A stretch of 64,000 nucleotides of DNA from Lamellibrachia columna (taxonomy: Eukaryota > Annelida > Polychaeta > Sabellida > Siboglinidae), in assembly GCA_963662155.1 (NCBI GenBank), contig OY759262.1:52042285-52106284 (forward strand). The letters are read 5' to 3'. A model generated the notes under the pieces. The model saw only the letters and a program-made list of their open reading frames with translations. It did not search any database and was not told where the DNA came from. Shown here piece after piece: positions 51,301-64,000 of this stretch (position 1 is its first letter; the number at the start of each line of letters is the position of its first letter). Both the position numbers and the translations under genes were made by a program.

Positions 51301-54300
51301 ATTGGTGAAGCTCAAGTCCATATATGACGCCCAATCCCCCGGTGATGACAATATTTTGACAATAACAAAAGTTGGCCCAATAAACTACATGTAGCTAACG
51401 GTCGCCAGAAGTATGCGCTGGAAGTTATCGGTATTACATATGCAATAACTGTGATTCTGATATTTGATAACCCATGCTTGGCCTGTCCAATGCCTTGGGT
51501 TAATTTAAATGATTGTTTGGTAAACATTTTGATGTATTTAATGGGATGCGCCTACGTAACCCAAGGGGTGCGCCAACCTAGCTCGTACACTGGGGATGTT
51601 GGCGCAGTTGAGGAAAGGTCAGAGAATGGGTAATATCATGAATACTGCAATAGTTAGGAAATCGCTGAATATGTCTAGTAATGCGTGATGGAACAGGGAA
51701 CATACGAATATCATGTGGGCGTACCTAGAATTTTAACACGATTTGACAAGATTTAACAAGATTTTTATCCAAAAGCAAATATCAGATGGCAAGTCGTCAA
51801 CGAAGTCATTGCTTTATTACACACATTTTCTATTTACGTGTAATCCGCGAGATTGCTGTCCAAATAACAGCACTATGCAGATTGTTAGACCATGCATGCA
51901 TCATGTTATTTGAAGCGCTTTTAAAAAATGGGCATTTCTGGCCTTGATGTATCCAGCTCTCTCCTTTATCCGGGACATTAGATGACAAAATAATCTTCTT
52001 TGTCAACCACAGAACGATTCCATACCCGGTTCATCTACACGCTCGACTTTGCCTCACTGTGCTGCTGCAGTATGAACAACTCATAGTAATCAGCACATAA
52101 CGACAACTGAGTGTAGGACTTAACCCCCCACGGACATAATCTCTCGGGACAAAGCACTTCAGGACATAACCCTTCATGGAGTAGGACAGATCCCCGCAAT
52201 TATATTTACCCCCGATTGAGAAGATTTTATTTCACTGTTTTTATAGTTTGATGTTTCAAATGCTACACTAATTAATTGCAGTCAATGAAGTTCAAACAGT
52301 CTCTTGAAAACAACCATTTGAAATCCCAATTAGTTTGCAACCAGTCTCAAACATTGATTCAAATTTATTTGGAGAATCCTTTTCAAAGCAAGTATATTTG
52401 CTTTGAAATGTACGTCTAACCCCAAATATTATCTCACCTATATTAAGTTCAAACATACATTTGAATTCATAATTAGTCTCTTGACAACAGTAACTGAAAT
52501 CTATGAGGTAATTTCAACGAAAATCTATCCTTTCAGTCTGATAGTTGTATCAAAATAATTACAGTTTAAAGTTAAGTCGAATTGCATCGCATGAACTGAT
52601 AAAAAGTTAATTCTTATTTTGTGAAATAGCCAAATGCCCGGATGACATCGTAATTAGCTAATTATGCATGCCCCGGAATCTGGACGCATACATAATTTCC
52701 GTATCAATGAAAAGTACCCGTTGCATCCAGGCGATGATGTGCGCGTAAAACGGTGGCGCCATCGCGCGGAGCCTGGAGAAGCGAGGCCATAATCGCCTCT
52801 GATGTGGCAGTTAGTTGGCGGATGGATTGTGATATCTATTGTCAAAGACAATGATGGCCTGAACGAACTTCCGTGTCACGCCGTCACATTGCAGTACGCG
52901 TAGTTCAACTTATCCATGTGGCCATGGGATTTGATGGAACAAAACTACATTATCCGCACCACCATCCAACACATAATAATAATAATAATAATAATTGACT
53001 TCTATGGCGCCTATATCCTCAGGAACCTGAGCTCAGAGGCGCGACAAAACAGAATCAGTAAGCGTAATCGTAAACAGGGACGCGCAAAAGTCAATATCAG
53101 AACGAGGGACAACCGAACATTTATGGTGGGAATGCAAGTTCGAATAGATATGTCTTGAGTTTGTTTCATAGTTATTGAATCTCACAGTTTTGGAAAGCAA
53201 TTATTATCTGGGGGAGCCATATCAAATCTATTTGAGCAATACCGTGACGGGCACGCTGTAGGAGAAGGTGGAGGCATATATGCACGCTGAGGTATGTCCG
53301 CACACCTCTTTATTGACCAAACCGCGTAGTATTTGGTTTCAAAACAGTGTTCTACGGTAGCACCTAACATCAGGACACTTTAGCCGGGAGTTCCTTTTGC
53401 ACGCGTTTTATCACAGTTTTCTTCGTACCGCATTTAATGATCAGCGCACCACAAAAATGTGTGCATATTGCACTGCCATCTAGCGAATGCATCGTATGCT
53501 AGCCTCCATTATCCAGTTCGGAGTCGCAAAGAAAAAAATACATGAGCGCAAGGTATGTAATTGTTATTACTTTATTTATTTGTAGTATTTGTAATCTACA
53601 TAAAATTTATATTAATGTTGATTTTAGCTGATATTGAAAAAGCAAACGTCTGCTAAAACGGTAATGAAACCAAGCCCAAGCAAGGGACAAGTCCTCCAAG
53701 GGCAATGTTAACCCCCCCCCCCCCCCGGTATCAATATTCCGATCGGGGTCAAATGTTTTATTCTTAATAGAATGTGCACAGGACATCGAAATGCTAAACC
53801 TTTAACAGTTATTTCATCCATAGAGTGCAAACAATGGCTAGAACAATTGTATTGAGAGAAATACTTACGATTAGTACTGCCACCTAGCGTTCAGTGTTGT
53901 ATTATATTAAAAAACGTCTCACAAACCTTTTTCTTCCAAAAAGTAAACTTTATCTTACGTTTGTATCCCCAGTGACAGGTAACGCGAGAATCCATGAACA
54001 TTTAGCAAATTTGACATCGTTGTCGTTAACTATTCTATAATATATATATAATTGTCAGCTTGTTCTAAAAGGCAGCCTAGCCTGGTCTCAGAGGCCTAAG
54101 CCAGTTTGGCCTCAAATGTTTAAAACCATTTATTTCTGCAGCTTGTTCTGTTGATAGTTGTTTCAGTTTAAGGGGTTGTACTACCTAGCGGGTTTTTTTT
54201 TGTATTTGTCAACATCTAAATATTGACATATACCTGTCTGTACCGTGCCATATCCCAGCTTATGTTTGGCAATGAAAACCACCACACAGAACTATGAGTT

Positions 54301-54344
54301 CGGACAGTGCTGGAGCGGATTAACAATTAAACATTTTACAAAAA
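51301..54344. other. intergenic DNA
   Basis: No gene supported. A (TAA)n tract lies at ~52976-52994 and a run of ~19 C at 53709-53727. Short open frames have no recognisable content. Confidence 0.5.
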
Positions 54345-54620
54345 AATTAAGGCTTTGAAGGCCATGTGACCTGAGCATGCTGCAAATAAAACGAACCTAC
54401 TGGAATATGTAATACAGACTTCTGTAGCAGAAGCTTCCCGCAGACATGGAGGTACAAGTATGGTACAGTCGTACAGAGCAGAGTTGTGTATCTCTGCTAC
54501 AGATGGTGAATACTGTGGACTGTTGCATTTATATGCATTGGCAAATGTGCTGAACAGGGCAATTGTTTCAATATACCAAAGTGTTGACAATGTAGGTGTA
54601 GATCGTATTATCACCTTTTC
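54345..54620 (+). pseudogene. fragment resembling an OTU/vertnin-like protein
   Basis: On the plus strand a segment reads NLLEYVIQTSVAEASRRHGG, then ATDGEYCGLLHLYALANVL and AIVSIYQSVD. The pattern (E-[IL]-H-L-x-A-L-A-x-V-L-x-R-x-I-x-S-x-Y) recalls uncharacterised OTU-like/vertnin-like proteins. No complete ORF; an in-frame stop precedes it. Confidence 0.3.
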
Positions 54621-54984
54621 ATAGTGTCAGCTCCACTACTGAGTCTGTTCACATCATGTGGACAAATCTAACTGCATCACAATTAGGTTGTAACCAGCAA
54701 TCAAATAATTGTGTTGCATGTCTGCCAAGGTTTCCTCAAGCTCAAGCACCTTACATACTACCTGCATTAACAGAGAAACAACTATTCACAGCACCTGCAT
54801 TGGCAGATAAGCAACCTTGCACACTACCTACGTCACCTGATGTGCAAATGTCCACACCTTCTGCATCACCATATCAGTGACCGTCCAGACGACAGGAAGA
54901 ATCCAGCTATAACAAAACATTTCGATACATAAAAAGCGACCCTGTGAAGATGATAATGATGACGATGATGTCTCCCAAGTCTAG

Positions 54985-55480
54985 GACCATAATGTTGGCT
55001 GTGGCCCTACGATTACTCCTGTAAGCCAACATTATGCAGATTGCTGATGAAGCATTAGGTTGATTAATTAATCAGTTACTACTGGGGTTTTATCATAGCA
55101 ACTATCGCATAACAAGTTTATCCACACACAAAAAAATAATTTTTTATGTTGTTACTTACACTTTTTGTGACAATACATTTTAGTGATAATTTAGCACATT
55201 TTAAATATTATATGTGTAACATGTGCAACACAGACATTCAGATCTCATTTGGAGTGAAAACCAATTTGACATCCCACCAAAAATCAACAAAACACAAGAA
55301 ATCAGAAAGCTCAAACAGCAGTTCCCATGTATAGATTTATAAACCACAAAACTGGAAAACACAAGGTATGTGCTAGTATATTCACATGTTGCTATGTTAT
55401 ATCCATTGGATGACCTTCAACATCATATGGATGATTGTGGGAGAGCAATTTCAGGGCTCTGTGTGCAGGATATAGTGCTT
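54985..55480 (+). repeat. dispersed repeat with hAT/BED-like zinc finger (copy 2)
   Basis: Second copy of the 7540-7940 repeat. Here the finger is complete: YYMCNMCNTDIQISFGVK, then LTSHQKSTKHKK gives C-x2-C...H-x5-H. A stop follows, then GTATGT-like donor sequence near 55362. Remnant of a hAT-like transposon. Confidence 0.55.
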
Positions 55481-56204
55481 TGCCAAGGGCACTAGTTCTT
55501 TGACAGGAAGACGACTGCTGCTTCACAGATTGTCTCTGTTTGCAGTGCTCTGACATTGTCTACACACTTATTTTTTTGCCTTTCACAATTAAGTTTGTGC
55601 TGTTTAGATTTTGATAGATTGTTTCCAGTGCTTTTTCAGCCTACACTCCCTTTGGAATTCAGCCAATTTTCTTTTGCAGTTTTCATACTGTTAGTGATAG
55701 TTTCTGTGGTTACAAGTTTATCAATATATTCATCTGGAAGAAAGACATTGTAGAAAGCAACTAAAGTTACTCAGTGTAGTCAAATAGTCAGATAAACAAA
55801 GTATAATTTGATCATCGAAAAGTTCAAATGAAATAATAAAAAAACAACCAACACTTAGCGAATGCCATACACAGGGTTAAGTAGATTTGATTTTAAATAT
55901 GAATATTTAACATTTTATAAAATGAAATTACTTGACCATTTGATGGCATTTAATTAAAAATACTATTTGCATGAACACATGCAAAACAAATCAGTATTTA
56001 CATACCTTTTCATATAGATGACTTTGGATTTCACGCTTTCGGCAAAGTATGTTACAGATTAATTAAATTAGCACCTTACAGTTTTCAGTACATTGTACGT
56101 TCTGGTGAACAAAATAAACAAGTTGCAAATAACATTGGGGTGGTGTTTCCATCTACCAGTAGTATGTCAAGTAATGCATAGTTGTATAAGTTGCTTAGTT
56201 CCCT
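55481..56204. other. intergenic DNA
   Basis: No supportable gene or repeat structure beyond AT richness. Confidence 0.45.
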
Positions 56205-56446
56205 TAGCGCCATTGTGGCTGACATTATATATTAGGTGGTGTTGTGGCTGACTTACATGTGGCTGACGTTATATATTAGGTGGTGTTGTGGCTGATTTAC
56301 ATGTGGCTGACGTTATATATTAGGTGGTGTTGTGGCTGACTTACATGTGGCTGACGTTATATATTAGGTGGTGTTGTGGCTGACTTACATGTGGTTGACG
56401 TTATATATTAGGTGGTGTTGTGGCTGAATTACATGTGGCTGACGTT
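56205..56446. repeat. 44-bp tandem repeat, about 5.5 copies
   Basis: ATTAGGTGGTGTTGTGGCTG recurs at 56231, 56275, 56319, 56363 and 56407. Confidence 0.92.
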
Positions 56447-57352
56447 AAAATGTTTAATGTCACATTAAATTCCACAAATGCAAATTTCAAGTCAAATAAT
56501 ATCAACTGTTGCCAGCCAAGGATATGCATACACAGCCAAATGGGTTGACCAAGAGAGAAGGATCGATCACATATGGCATGACATTTGCAAGATAAAAGAT
56601 CCCACTGGATAAACACATTTCTCAGTCCTTTGTAATGTCGTCTCCTGCTGTTAGCACACAGTAATGCTGATTGTGAAAGATTTGTTCTCTATAGTAAAAC
56701 AAAACCTGGATGAGCACAGATCTAGCATGGCCGTTGAAAGTTTGGCTGCCTTGGCGGCTACAACGGTAAACTTACGCAACAGGGGCACAAAATGCTACAC
56801 ACTAAACCCGTCAAACGAATTCCTCAAAAAGACGAAGAAGGCTACAGTGAAGCACCTCTGCAAATGAGAAATAATCACTTTTGTAAGACTACAATGGTCA
56901 AACTATTCCTTGGTTTTAAAGGAAATCCCTTTAAATTTCTTTAATTTCCTACAATCCCTTAAAATGTCTTTATATTCTTTATTTTTGCAAATATTCCTTA
57001 ACATGTTTGTTTTTCATGGCACATGAATTCCATTATTTCCACCCACAAAATTATTTCTGATTTTGCGTGAATATATATAATTTTAACCAGCTGAGTACGT
57101 ACTAGCCAGTGTATTCTTAGGACAAATTCGGGTAGAAACTAGCCACACTGGACATGCATTTGACCCAACATTCCTTTAAAATCCTTATAAATTTCCTTTA
57201 AATTCCTTTTTTTGTAATTCCTTTACTTTTTTCCGAGGGTGGTGTGATGACTGAGACTACCTTATTTTGTGTGCATTAAGCTTGGCTAAAAATGCATTTG
57301 AATGTTGAGCATTTAAATGCACATTCACATGCAGCCGTTACATTTTCTGTGC
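56447..57352. other. intergenic DNA
   Basis: A 67-codon frame at 56664-56867 (AVESLAALAATTVNLRNRG) is not assignable. 56900-57230 has recurring CCTTTAAATTCCTTT-like wording. Confidence 0.35.
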
Positions 57353-57570
57353 ATTTATATTTGAATGTATATCTAAACATTTACATTTGGATGTATAGCT
57401 AAACATTTACATTTGGATGTATATCTAAGCATTTACATTTGGATGTATATCTAAACATTTACATTTGGATGTATATCTAAGCATTTACATTTGGATGTAT
57501 ATCTAAGCATTTACATTTGGATGTATATCTAAACATTTACATTTTGATGTATATCTAAACATTTACATTT
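57353..57570. repeat. 26-bp tandem repeat, about 8 copies
   Basis: Unit ACATTTGGATGTATATCTAA plus RCATTT, with G/A and T/G variants. Confidence 0.9.
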
Positions 57571-59744
57571 GAATGCAACCTCAGATGCTTTTAAATGCAG
57601 ACATAAGTGTTGGAATAATAACACTCAAAGTGTTATATTATTGCTTAATAAGCCTCATATTTTATACTATTTGATTCTAATTCATAATAAATAAAACCTA
57701 CATTAAAAATAATATTCCATACAAAGCAAAATATTTGAGATAAATTCAAATGCATTTACAAATGTTTAACCAAACCATTTTAATGTTGAATGTGACCTCA
57801 GAATATGTGCAATTATAACGCAATTCTGAAAAATGGCATTTACATTTGAGTAAACATTTTAATGCACTGATATACATTGTTTAACAAACCTGGTGAGTAT
57901 GTCTTTAAATGTTAAGAGGGGTACCAGGGTTGTATGCAAGTACGGTATTTTACAAAGTCACAGCCTTGGTTGTTTGTTTATGTCGAGTGAATTACTTGAA
58001 TCACAATGGACCTCCGTGCTTTTCCGTCTGTTGAATAAGTTGACCTTTGTAATGATCATATGTAGTGATCACATGTTGTGATCATATGTAGTGATCAAGA
58101 CAGCCAAATTACAGCCAGATTTAAATGTACAAAGTCTGATCGTTTTTATTGTTTGTATTATTTTTGTTGTTTCAATTATTTATTACTCCCAATTGTGTCT
58201 TCATTGCGGAAATATTGTATTTCAAATATACTTTTTGAGATAAGTGAAACATAGCATACTTTAGCATGTATATGGCAAATATTTTACAATGTTTTTTAAC
58301 TGCAAACTATTATACAGATTTTTACAGAAACCTGTTCACATCTGAAGACATGCTGATTCAAGATTAATATTTGACATGTGTGTAATATAGGATGAACTGT
58401 AAGCTTTTATTGTCATACTCATTGCATTATCAGGGTGTGTTAGTAGTTAAAGTGAGAAACAACTATTATAACTATGTACATTACAAGTACGCTGGTGTCC
58501 ACTTTCTCATTGTATCAATATGTGTGGATCGTTGAGTGAATAACCATTCTGACACATTATTGCATACCAACTCAGTTGTACATAATTTTGTACATGACAT
58601 GTTGCTTCTTTAATTGAGGGCTAATTAACCAAAAAAAGTAATTTATTTGGTAAAACACTGCATGAATAAAGAAAATGGAAATGTATGGACAAGTTTTAAA
58701 GTAAATATCATATAATGGTATGTTCATCTAAAACCTTATAATTATATTACACTGTTGAAATACTGAGATTAGCATTAAAGAGCCAAAGTAAAATGATAAC
58801 CTTTTGTATTAATAAATGTTGGCTTTAAAATGATACTATGAAACTTAAAGGACGAACCGGTTGTTTAATTAATGTCTCACATTCCCTATTAATGTCACGT
58901 GACAAAAATATTTACATCACTAGTCATTAGTCACTTTGCATAAGTCGTATCCACGGTTATGACAATACTTATAATGAAAAGCAATCAGAACGCACATTGT
59001 AAATCATATTAACATTCCAAGTGTAAGACTGTCAGATTTGAGCTAATGCCAGTAATGGATGTCTTTCTTCGTCTCAATCACGCTCTTACTTCGTAAGTTT
59101 GTTTACATGTTTTATCTCCGCTAACATGAGCAAAACACCCTCCAGAACTTCAAACATACACTGCTACACGATAATATAGTTCGATAGATCAATTACTACT
59201 TACACGCGTACTTGAAGAACGGATATTTATGAACTTAAAACAACTACGACGAGAAAGACGAACTTGAAATAACAGTGAGCTAGAACATCGCATAATTTAT
59301 TATTCTGACCTGTGCGTGGCGCCACCTAACGTTCTCATAGCAAGATCATTCTTGGCTTCAGTGGACAGTGATAGGGGGTTGTTTTAGTTATACAGTACAT
59401 CACAAGCCAGACCTAGCCAAACAAAAAATAAAAAAATTGTGTTAATAAATGATCAATGAAAGACACAATTGTTTTGTTTTTTCGTGAATCAAAGTGAATC
59501 CCAGATTTGCGAGAATCGTGAAATTTTCACCTTAAAAAATACTTTCATCTAAAGAAATAAAACACGATGTATATCAGAGTAAAGGACGTTTATTCAGCTT
59601 CACATGCATATGCATATATTTATTATAGGTGGTTAATGTCAGCTGCTATGAACCGTTAAAGGCACCCCCTATAAACGGGCCTATGTGGGTACACGTTTTG
59701 GTCGACTTGCTTATCACAGCACTACTAGCGCCGCCTAACGAGCT
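57571..59744. other. AT-rich intergenic DNA
   Basis: No supportable gene. 58048-58100 contains alternating GATCATATGTAGTGATCA palindromic units. Confidence 0.45.
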
Positions 59745-60195
59745 CCGGCATGGCTAGCCTTACTAACTTGCGTTTGTCGCCAGTCTTTCTGGCGGGTATA
59801 ACTTTTTACGTGCAGTAACATATTTCTTCCCTTTCGCTTTCAACTTAGTCCGCTTATTTCGGCCCCATTCAGACTCATCTCTCTGTCTTTTATGATGTAC
59901 TTCTTCTCCTGCATCAACTTGTAAATGTTGAGGCCCTAGCCCAACTCCTGGAGTTGGGACATTGTTTAAATCAGAACGATTCAGCAGGGTGCTGTTAAGT
60001 GGCTTTACTGAAGGACTTGGGTCATTATTTTCTCAATCCGACAAAATCGAACATTTCCCCGAACCACATTTTCCAAACGTGCGTGTGTGTGTGAATGATT
60101 CCACGATTAATAAGGCTGCGATAACGTGCATATCATGATAGCCTACAATAAAATTAGAAAGTGCATGCAATTTTAACTAGTTGTTTTTTCCTCAG
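59745..60195 (-). mobile_element. decayed DIRS-like 3' fragment joined to an R1 end
   Basis: 60093-60195 matches 9930-10040 (tyrosine-recombinase 3' part; AATGATTCCACGATTAATAAGG, AAAGTGCATGCAATT). 59762-59820 matches the hairpin repeat at 9630-9690. Between them, 60035-60090 matches the R1 block seen at 51040-51085 (AACATTTCCCCGAACCA, AACGTGCGTGTGTGTG). Confidence 0.65.
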
Positions 60196-60698
60196 AATGG
60201 CAATTTTGAGCCACCATATTCATACCAAAATATCATAAATGTGCCTCCCGAATGCACCAAAGATACCCTTTTAAGTTGAATGCATCGAAATATACACCAT
60301 CGAACGTGTAAAATATGCACTGTTCCATGATATAGATTCATTTACTAACATATTTGATTCACAGATCAATGTGACCTCTTAGTGTCAACCCTTTTTCATA
60401 AAAACGCGTTTTGTTATTTCAAAACACACCCTAAATTACCCAATAATTGTGATTTGTTATATACTAAATGCGTCGTGTAACGTGCGCTTTACATAAAAAC
60501 ATAAAACGTTGAATTTGTTTCAAGGATGTTGTGCTGGAAATATATTAAATCCCCCTCCCCCCACTGGTGGGAGGTTAGCCTAAGAATAGGTGGGAGGTGG
60601 GATTTTGAAGTGGGATGTGTTAAAGACAGAACTCTTATGACATGATAGCTTATGTAAGGCTAAGTGTTAATGTGCTTTGTGTATAATCATAATGTTGT
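60196..60698. other. intergenic DNA
   Basis: No gene seen. GGTGGGAGGT units at 60565-60600 echo 36140-36300. Confidence 0.4.
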
Positions 60699-61935
60699 TT
60701 ACATTCTGTGTCCTTTTGGTTTTCTTCGACACATGGCTTTCCATTTGCGCAGTAGTTGAGACAGGCGGCCAATATCACGCATCCACTTCACCAAATGTTG
60801 ACCCATTACATCATGACCTTGCCGCAACGTGTAAGTATGTCTGGTCAGTGAGAATGCGGATTGGGGGAGATTCAGTACCCGCACGATTGGTACAACGTCA
60901 GAGAGAACAATTCGTGGTTCTTTCTCGGCGATCACGTCATTGCCGGTCTTCAACCGCGGATTTGTCGAAGATGTCGGCAGGTTGAGGCGTAAAAGGAATA
61001 TCAGTTGGAACACCCGCAGCAAAATCATATGCCTGGAATACATTGCGATTCACTGGCAGATTCCAATATTCTCAAATCCATTGACAGCTGTACGTAGAAT
61101 TCTAGCAGCAAGGAATGTTCCCCGGAATAGTTCAGCGATTTGATGTGTTGTGACCACTCTTCCTGGATGAATATGTAGCCAATTCTGTATTTCCTGTGTG
61201 TGGTAAGTCCTGAGCCGCTTCATAAATGAAACGTCCGGAGGTTACAGAAGATGGTTACAGTGTGGAGGCAAACACAATGCAATGACGGACGTTTTGCGAG
61301 ACATGTTGATGAATTGTAGATTCTGCGTATGTGTTTTATGGTCATCCAGAATGAGGAGGACAGGTTTCTCAGGAGTAGGATGACAATGTTGACATAAATG
61401 TACAAACCATTTCACGAATATCTCGGACTGCATCCACCCATATTTATGTGTCTCAGTTATGGCTCCCGGTGGCGCTCTGTCCACGAGTTCGGGTTTCATG
61501 CGCACCCTGGGGAAGATGAACAATGGTAGTATATATTGTCCAGCAGCACTCACACACATCTCATTGTGACCAGTTCACCCCGTTCATCTGAGAACAAATC
61601 ACCTACTTGTTTTTCCCTCTACTTCCAATAATCCTTGATGGGTTGGTTGGGTAATGAGGTGATACTGGTTTTATCGACATAAAAAGGGAAATGGTGTTTC
61701 TCTTGTAGCTGCTCCAGTAGGTCGAAACATTTGTTAATACTAACTTGATTGAACCCCTGGCTCTAGCAGCAAACGTGGCCTCGGGAGTCCGAAGCGAAAT
61801 ATTATCGTTATGCCGTGACATAAAACATTTAAACAAGTCTACACCAGCTTCCTTCGTTTCATTCTTGAAGCGAATATTATTTGCCTCAGCATATTGGCCT
61901 GCGACTTGTCTTAGCTGGAGTGGGGTGAATATCAA
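60699..61935 (-). pseudogene. pogo/jerky-type (CENP-B HTH, DDE_1) transposase, broken
   Basis: The upstream part (61935-61603) carries the HTH/CENP-B-like region (FTPLQLRQVAGQYAEANNI, LFKCFMSRH, SLRTPEAT) and ends near NPSRIIGSRGK. After a frameshift, 61559-61242 carries the DDE_1 core: MCVSAAGQYILPLFIFP and VLLILDDHKTHTQN, then IALCLPPHCNHLL. A stop replaces the residue before P-[PL]-D-V-S-F-[LM]-K. Further down the frame again breaks near 61050. Multiple lesions, so inactive. No flanking TIRs were identified. Confidence 0.85.
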
Positions 61936-62879
61936 ATATCAAATATCAAATAGCATGGGTTCCATTTATTTCCGAGGGCTTGAATAGCTTGAGCCATGCT
62001 CTCCTCACTTCAACTCTGCCGCTGTCTCTGCCGTTTATAAAGCACCATCTAGAAAAGGAAATAACTCGATGTTATTTTTTTTAAACGCAAGTTAGAATGG
62101 GCTGTTTAACCATACACAACGAGGCGTATAGACAATTCTTAATGAAAATCTGTCGATTTAATTCGATCGTCATAAAATAAACAAACGTGCCAGTGGAGAA
62201 AGCGCTCGCGTTCCTCTGAGTCAAAAACGATATAGAGTGTTCACTAAAGTAGAAACACAAAAATATAGCCACAGTCGGCTTCTGTTTTCATCACCATCAT
62301 CGCTTGTCCGCCGGAACTTGGGGATTGTCAAGCCGCTTCCATGAAGGTCGATTGCTCCCTAGGGATGGAAGGTCAGCCACTTCAGAATCATAGTCTTCAC
62401 AGATCAGTGTGGTTTGTACTATTCTTTGTTTCCTGATTTCCTTAGCCTGAGTCGGTGTCCACGAGATGAATTGACTTGACTAGACTATGACTTGACTTGA
62501 CCATGGTTCTTCTTTGCGACGCTTGCAGTTTCCAGTTAGGTGGAGGCTTCTCTTTCAAATCTTTGTTTGCATCTGTGCATAATAACTTTGACTCTCGGCA
62601 TGAGACGTGTACAAACAGCGAAACGCCGAATACATGATGTCATAGTTCCTTCCCCGGTGTCGCTTTCTCGCATTCACTGGTCTTAGTAAAACTAATTATC
62701 TGAGAAATACATTTTCACTTCATCACATAGATATAGGTGTACAACTATTCAGTGGCGGAACACGCCATATGAAGCCCCATTGAAGCAGGTCAATCGAGGC
62801 CACTTGCCCTTCACAATAGCGAATGTGTAACTGTAAAATCCATTTGTAATTGTCCCAAGGTAGCCGTTACTGTGAGACA
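61936..62879. other. intergenic DNA
   Basis: No supportable gene. A short (ATATCAAAT)3 repeat lies at ~61928-61951, and TGACTTGACT wording near 62470-62505. Confidence 0.45.
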
Positions 62880-63682
62880 GCCACCCTATTACAGGCGTGA
62901 CTGTAACGTGAAGTTCAATGGTAAATATGGAACATTCACAGACCAACCAATCGAAGAGGGCGTAGCGAGTTAACGTCCGTGGTCAGTGAACCATGACGCT
63001 TGCTCCGTTACTCAAAACCGGCGGCTCCGGTGAAGTGAATTCAGTTGACAGCCACGTCGACGTTGGAAAGGTAGGTGGGAATCGCTCGCTGCTCCAACAA
63101 AATAGTGCCATGTATTTCTAATTGAAAACTTGTACAACAGTAACGCTGTGCATACAAGTGATATACATTTTTGTATGTTGCAAACATCATAATAAAGTTT
63201 TGTTCTTAAACGGCGTACGTTTGGTGTTCACTTCAACATCGTTAATAATCTTCTCAGATACATATGTTTTACAGTCGTTCATTGTCATTGTTGGGTCTAT
63301 CAATTATTTGCTTAACAATATCTCGCACACGTAGCCTACTACAATAAACTATGCGTTATACGTTACTGATTCTTAGCTAGCGTACGATCATTTGTTGAAT
63401 CTTGAGTTATAGCAGAATGCTATAAGACATCGTTTCAAAGAAGTAGGTATATTTTTAATGATGTTAATTTTTTTCATATTATATGTGCATAAATAAGACT
63501 TCATATGTATTCTTAGATCTTATCAGCAGTGTGATTCCTCTGGTTACTGTAATAGCACAGCTTACACACATGCAAATTTCCAAACAAATGTGTCATCTAC
63601 ATTGTTTCGTTGTTTCAGATAAACATGTTCAACTGGTGCTTACTTCTGTTACTGGGGGTTTATGCCGGTGGCGCTGACAATG
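62880..63682 (+). CDS. paralogous secreted inhibitor gene, 5' part (runs off the window)
   Basis: Mirror image of the 41.5-42.4 kb promoter and first exons. An untranslated exon ends at 63070 (GGAAAG|GTAGGT). The coding exon begins after GTTTCAG at 63619, with ATG at 63625, and encodes a signal peptide (MFNWCLLLLLGVYAGGADN) ending at 63682 in phase 1 before GTATGT. The first ATG used by the paralogue is ATA here, so the second is the start. The WAP and Kunitz exons should lie beyond 64000. Coding part seen: 63625-63682. Confidence 0.75.
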
Positions 63683-63710
63683 GTATGTAGAATCCTATAT
63701 CAGTACTCTA

Positions 63711-63750
63711 CATATGTATGTATGTGGGTATGTGTGTGTATGTATGTATG

Positions 63751-63784
<34 letters not shown>

Positions 63785-64000
63785 TGTATGTATGCATGCA
63801 TGCATGTATGTATGTATGTATGTATGTATGTATGTATGTATGTATGTATGTATGCATGCATTTATGCAAGCATGTATGTATGTATGTATATCTGTATGTA
63901 TGTATGTATGTATGTATGTATGTATGTATGTATGTATGCATGCATATATGTATGTATGTATGTATGTATGCATGCATGTATGCATGCATGTATGTATGTA
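63711..64000. repeat. (GTAT)n microsatellite with GCAT variants
   Basis: Continuous TATG units with ATGC interruptions to the end of the window, in the first coding intron of the inhibitor paralogue. Confidence 0.95.

Noticed and set aside
63695..64000. His/Tyr-rich ORFs at the right edge
   Set aside because: Translations of (GTAT)n on the minus strand, inside an intron.

Overview
The window is metazoan genomic DNA: intron-containing genes with GT/AG exons, many microsatellites, and dense, mostly decayed transposable elements. Two copies of a secreted WAP/Kunitz-type inhibitor gene point to an invertebrate host. A mollusc or other marine invertebrate is my best guess, but nothing here proves the species. 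I recognised no bacterial genes, rRNA, tRNA or CRISPR array.

The centrepiece is a complete 17,104-bp Polinton/Maverick, a self-synthesising, virus-like DNA transposon, at 13062-30165. It has near-identical terminal inverted repeats, a perfect 6-bp target-site duplication (CAGGAG) and a full set of open reading frames. These are a protein-primed family-B DNA polymerase with zinc-finger and OTU-like N-terminal parts, an A32/FtsK-type packaging ATPase, a retroviral-type integrase with chromodomain, double- and single-jelly-roll capsid proteins, an adenain-like protease and several small virion or membrane proteins. The left end also carries an RPA70-C-like single-strand-binding protein whose reading frame lies inside a predicted intron of an acidic multi-exon protein, and a divergent spliced gene on the minus strand. 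TATA boxes overlapping the stop codons of upstream genes, and overlapping or abutting start and stop codons, suggest a few operon-like transcription units.

The Polinton sits inside the gag-like ORF of a DIRS-type tyrosine-recombinase retroelement on the minus strand. Its parts are an SGNH-hydrolase ORF at 31.2-31.7 kb, the gag N-terminus at 30.2 kb, the gag body at 12.1-13.06 kb, RT-RNase H at 10.5-12.4 kb and a C-terminally truncated tyrosine recombinase at 9.9-10.6 kb. Removing the Polinton and one duplication copy leaves the gag frame open, so the insertion looks recent.

The flanks: 0-9.8 kb holds a 52-bp satellite, LINE reverse-transcriptase fragments, a 60-bp minisatellite, a hAT-like zinc-finger repeat and simple repeats. 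From 32.5 to 39 kb there are LINE fragments, exon-like pieces and a broken P2RX7_C-type exon. A WAP-Kunitz gene lies at 40.06-42.2 kb on the minus strand, and a divergent paralogue starts at about 63.0 kb on the plus strand, with first exons and promoters in inverted duplication. Between them lies a noncoding repeat family with ~350-bp tandem core units, including two large inverted copies (42.6-45.0 and 48.7-51.3 kb), a decayed DIRS piece (59.7-60.2 kb) and a broken pogo/CENP-B-type transposase (60.7-61.9 kb). The rest shows nothing that can be supported as a gene.
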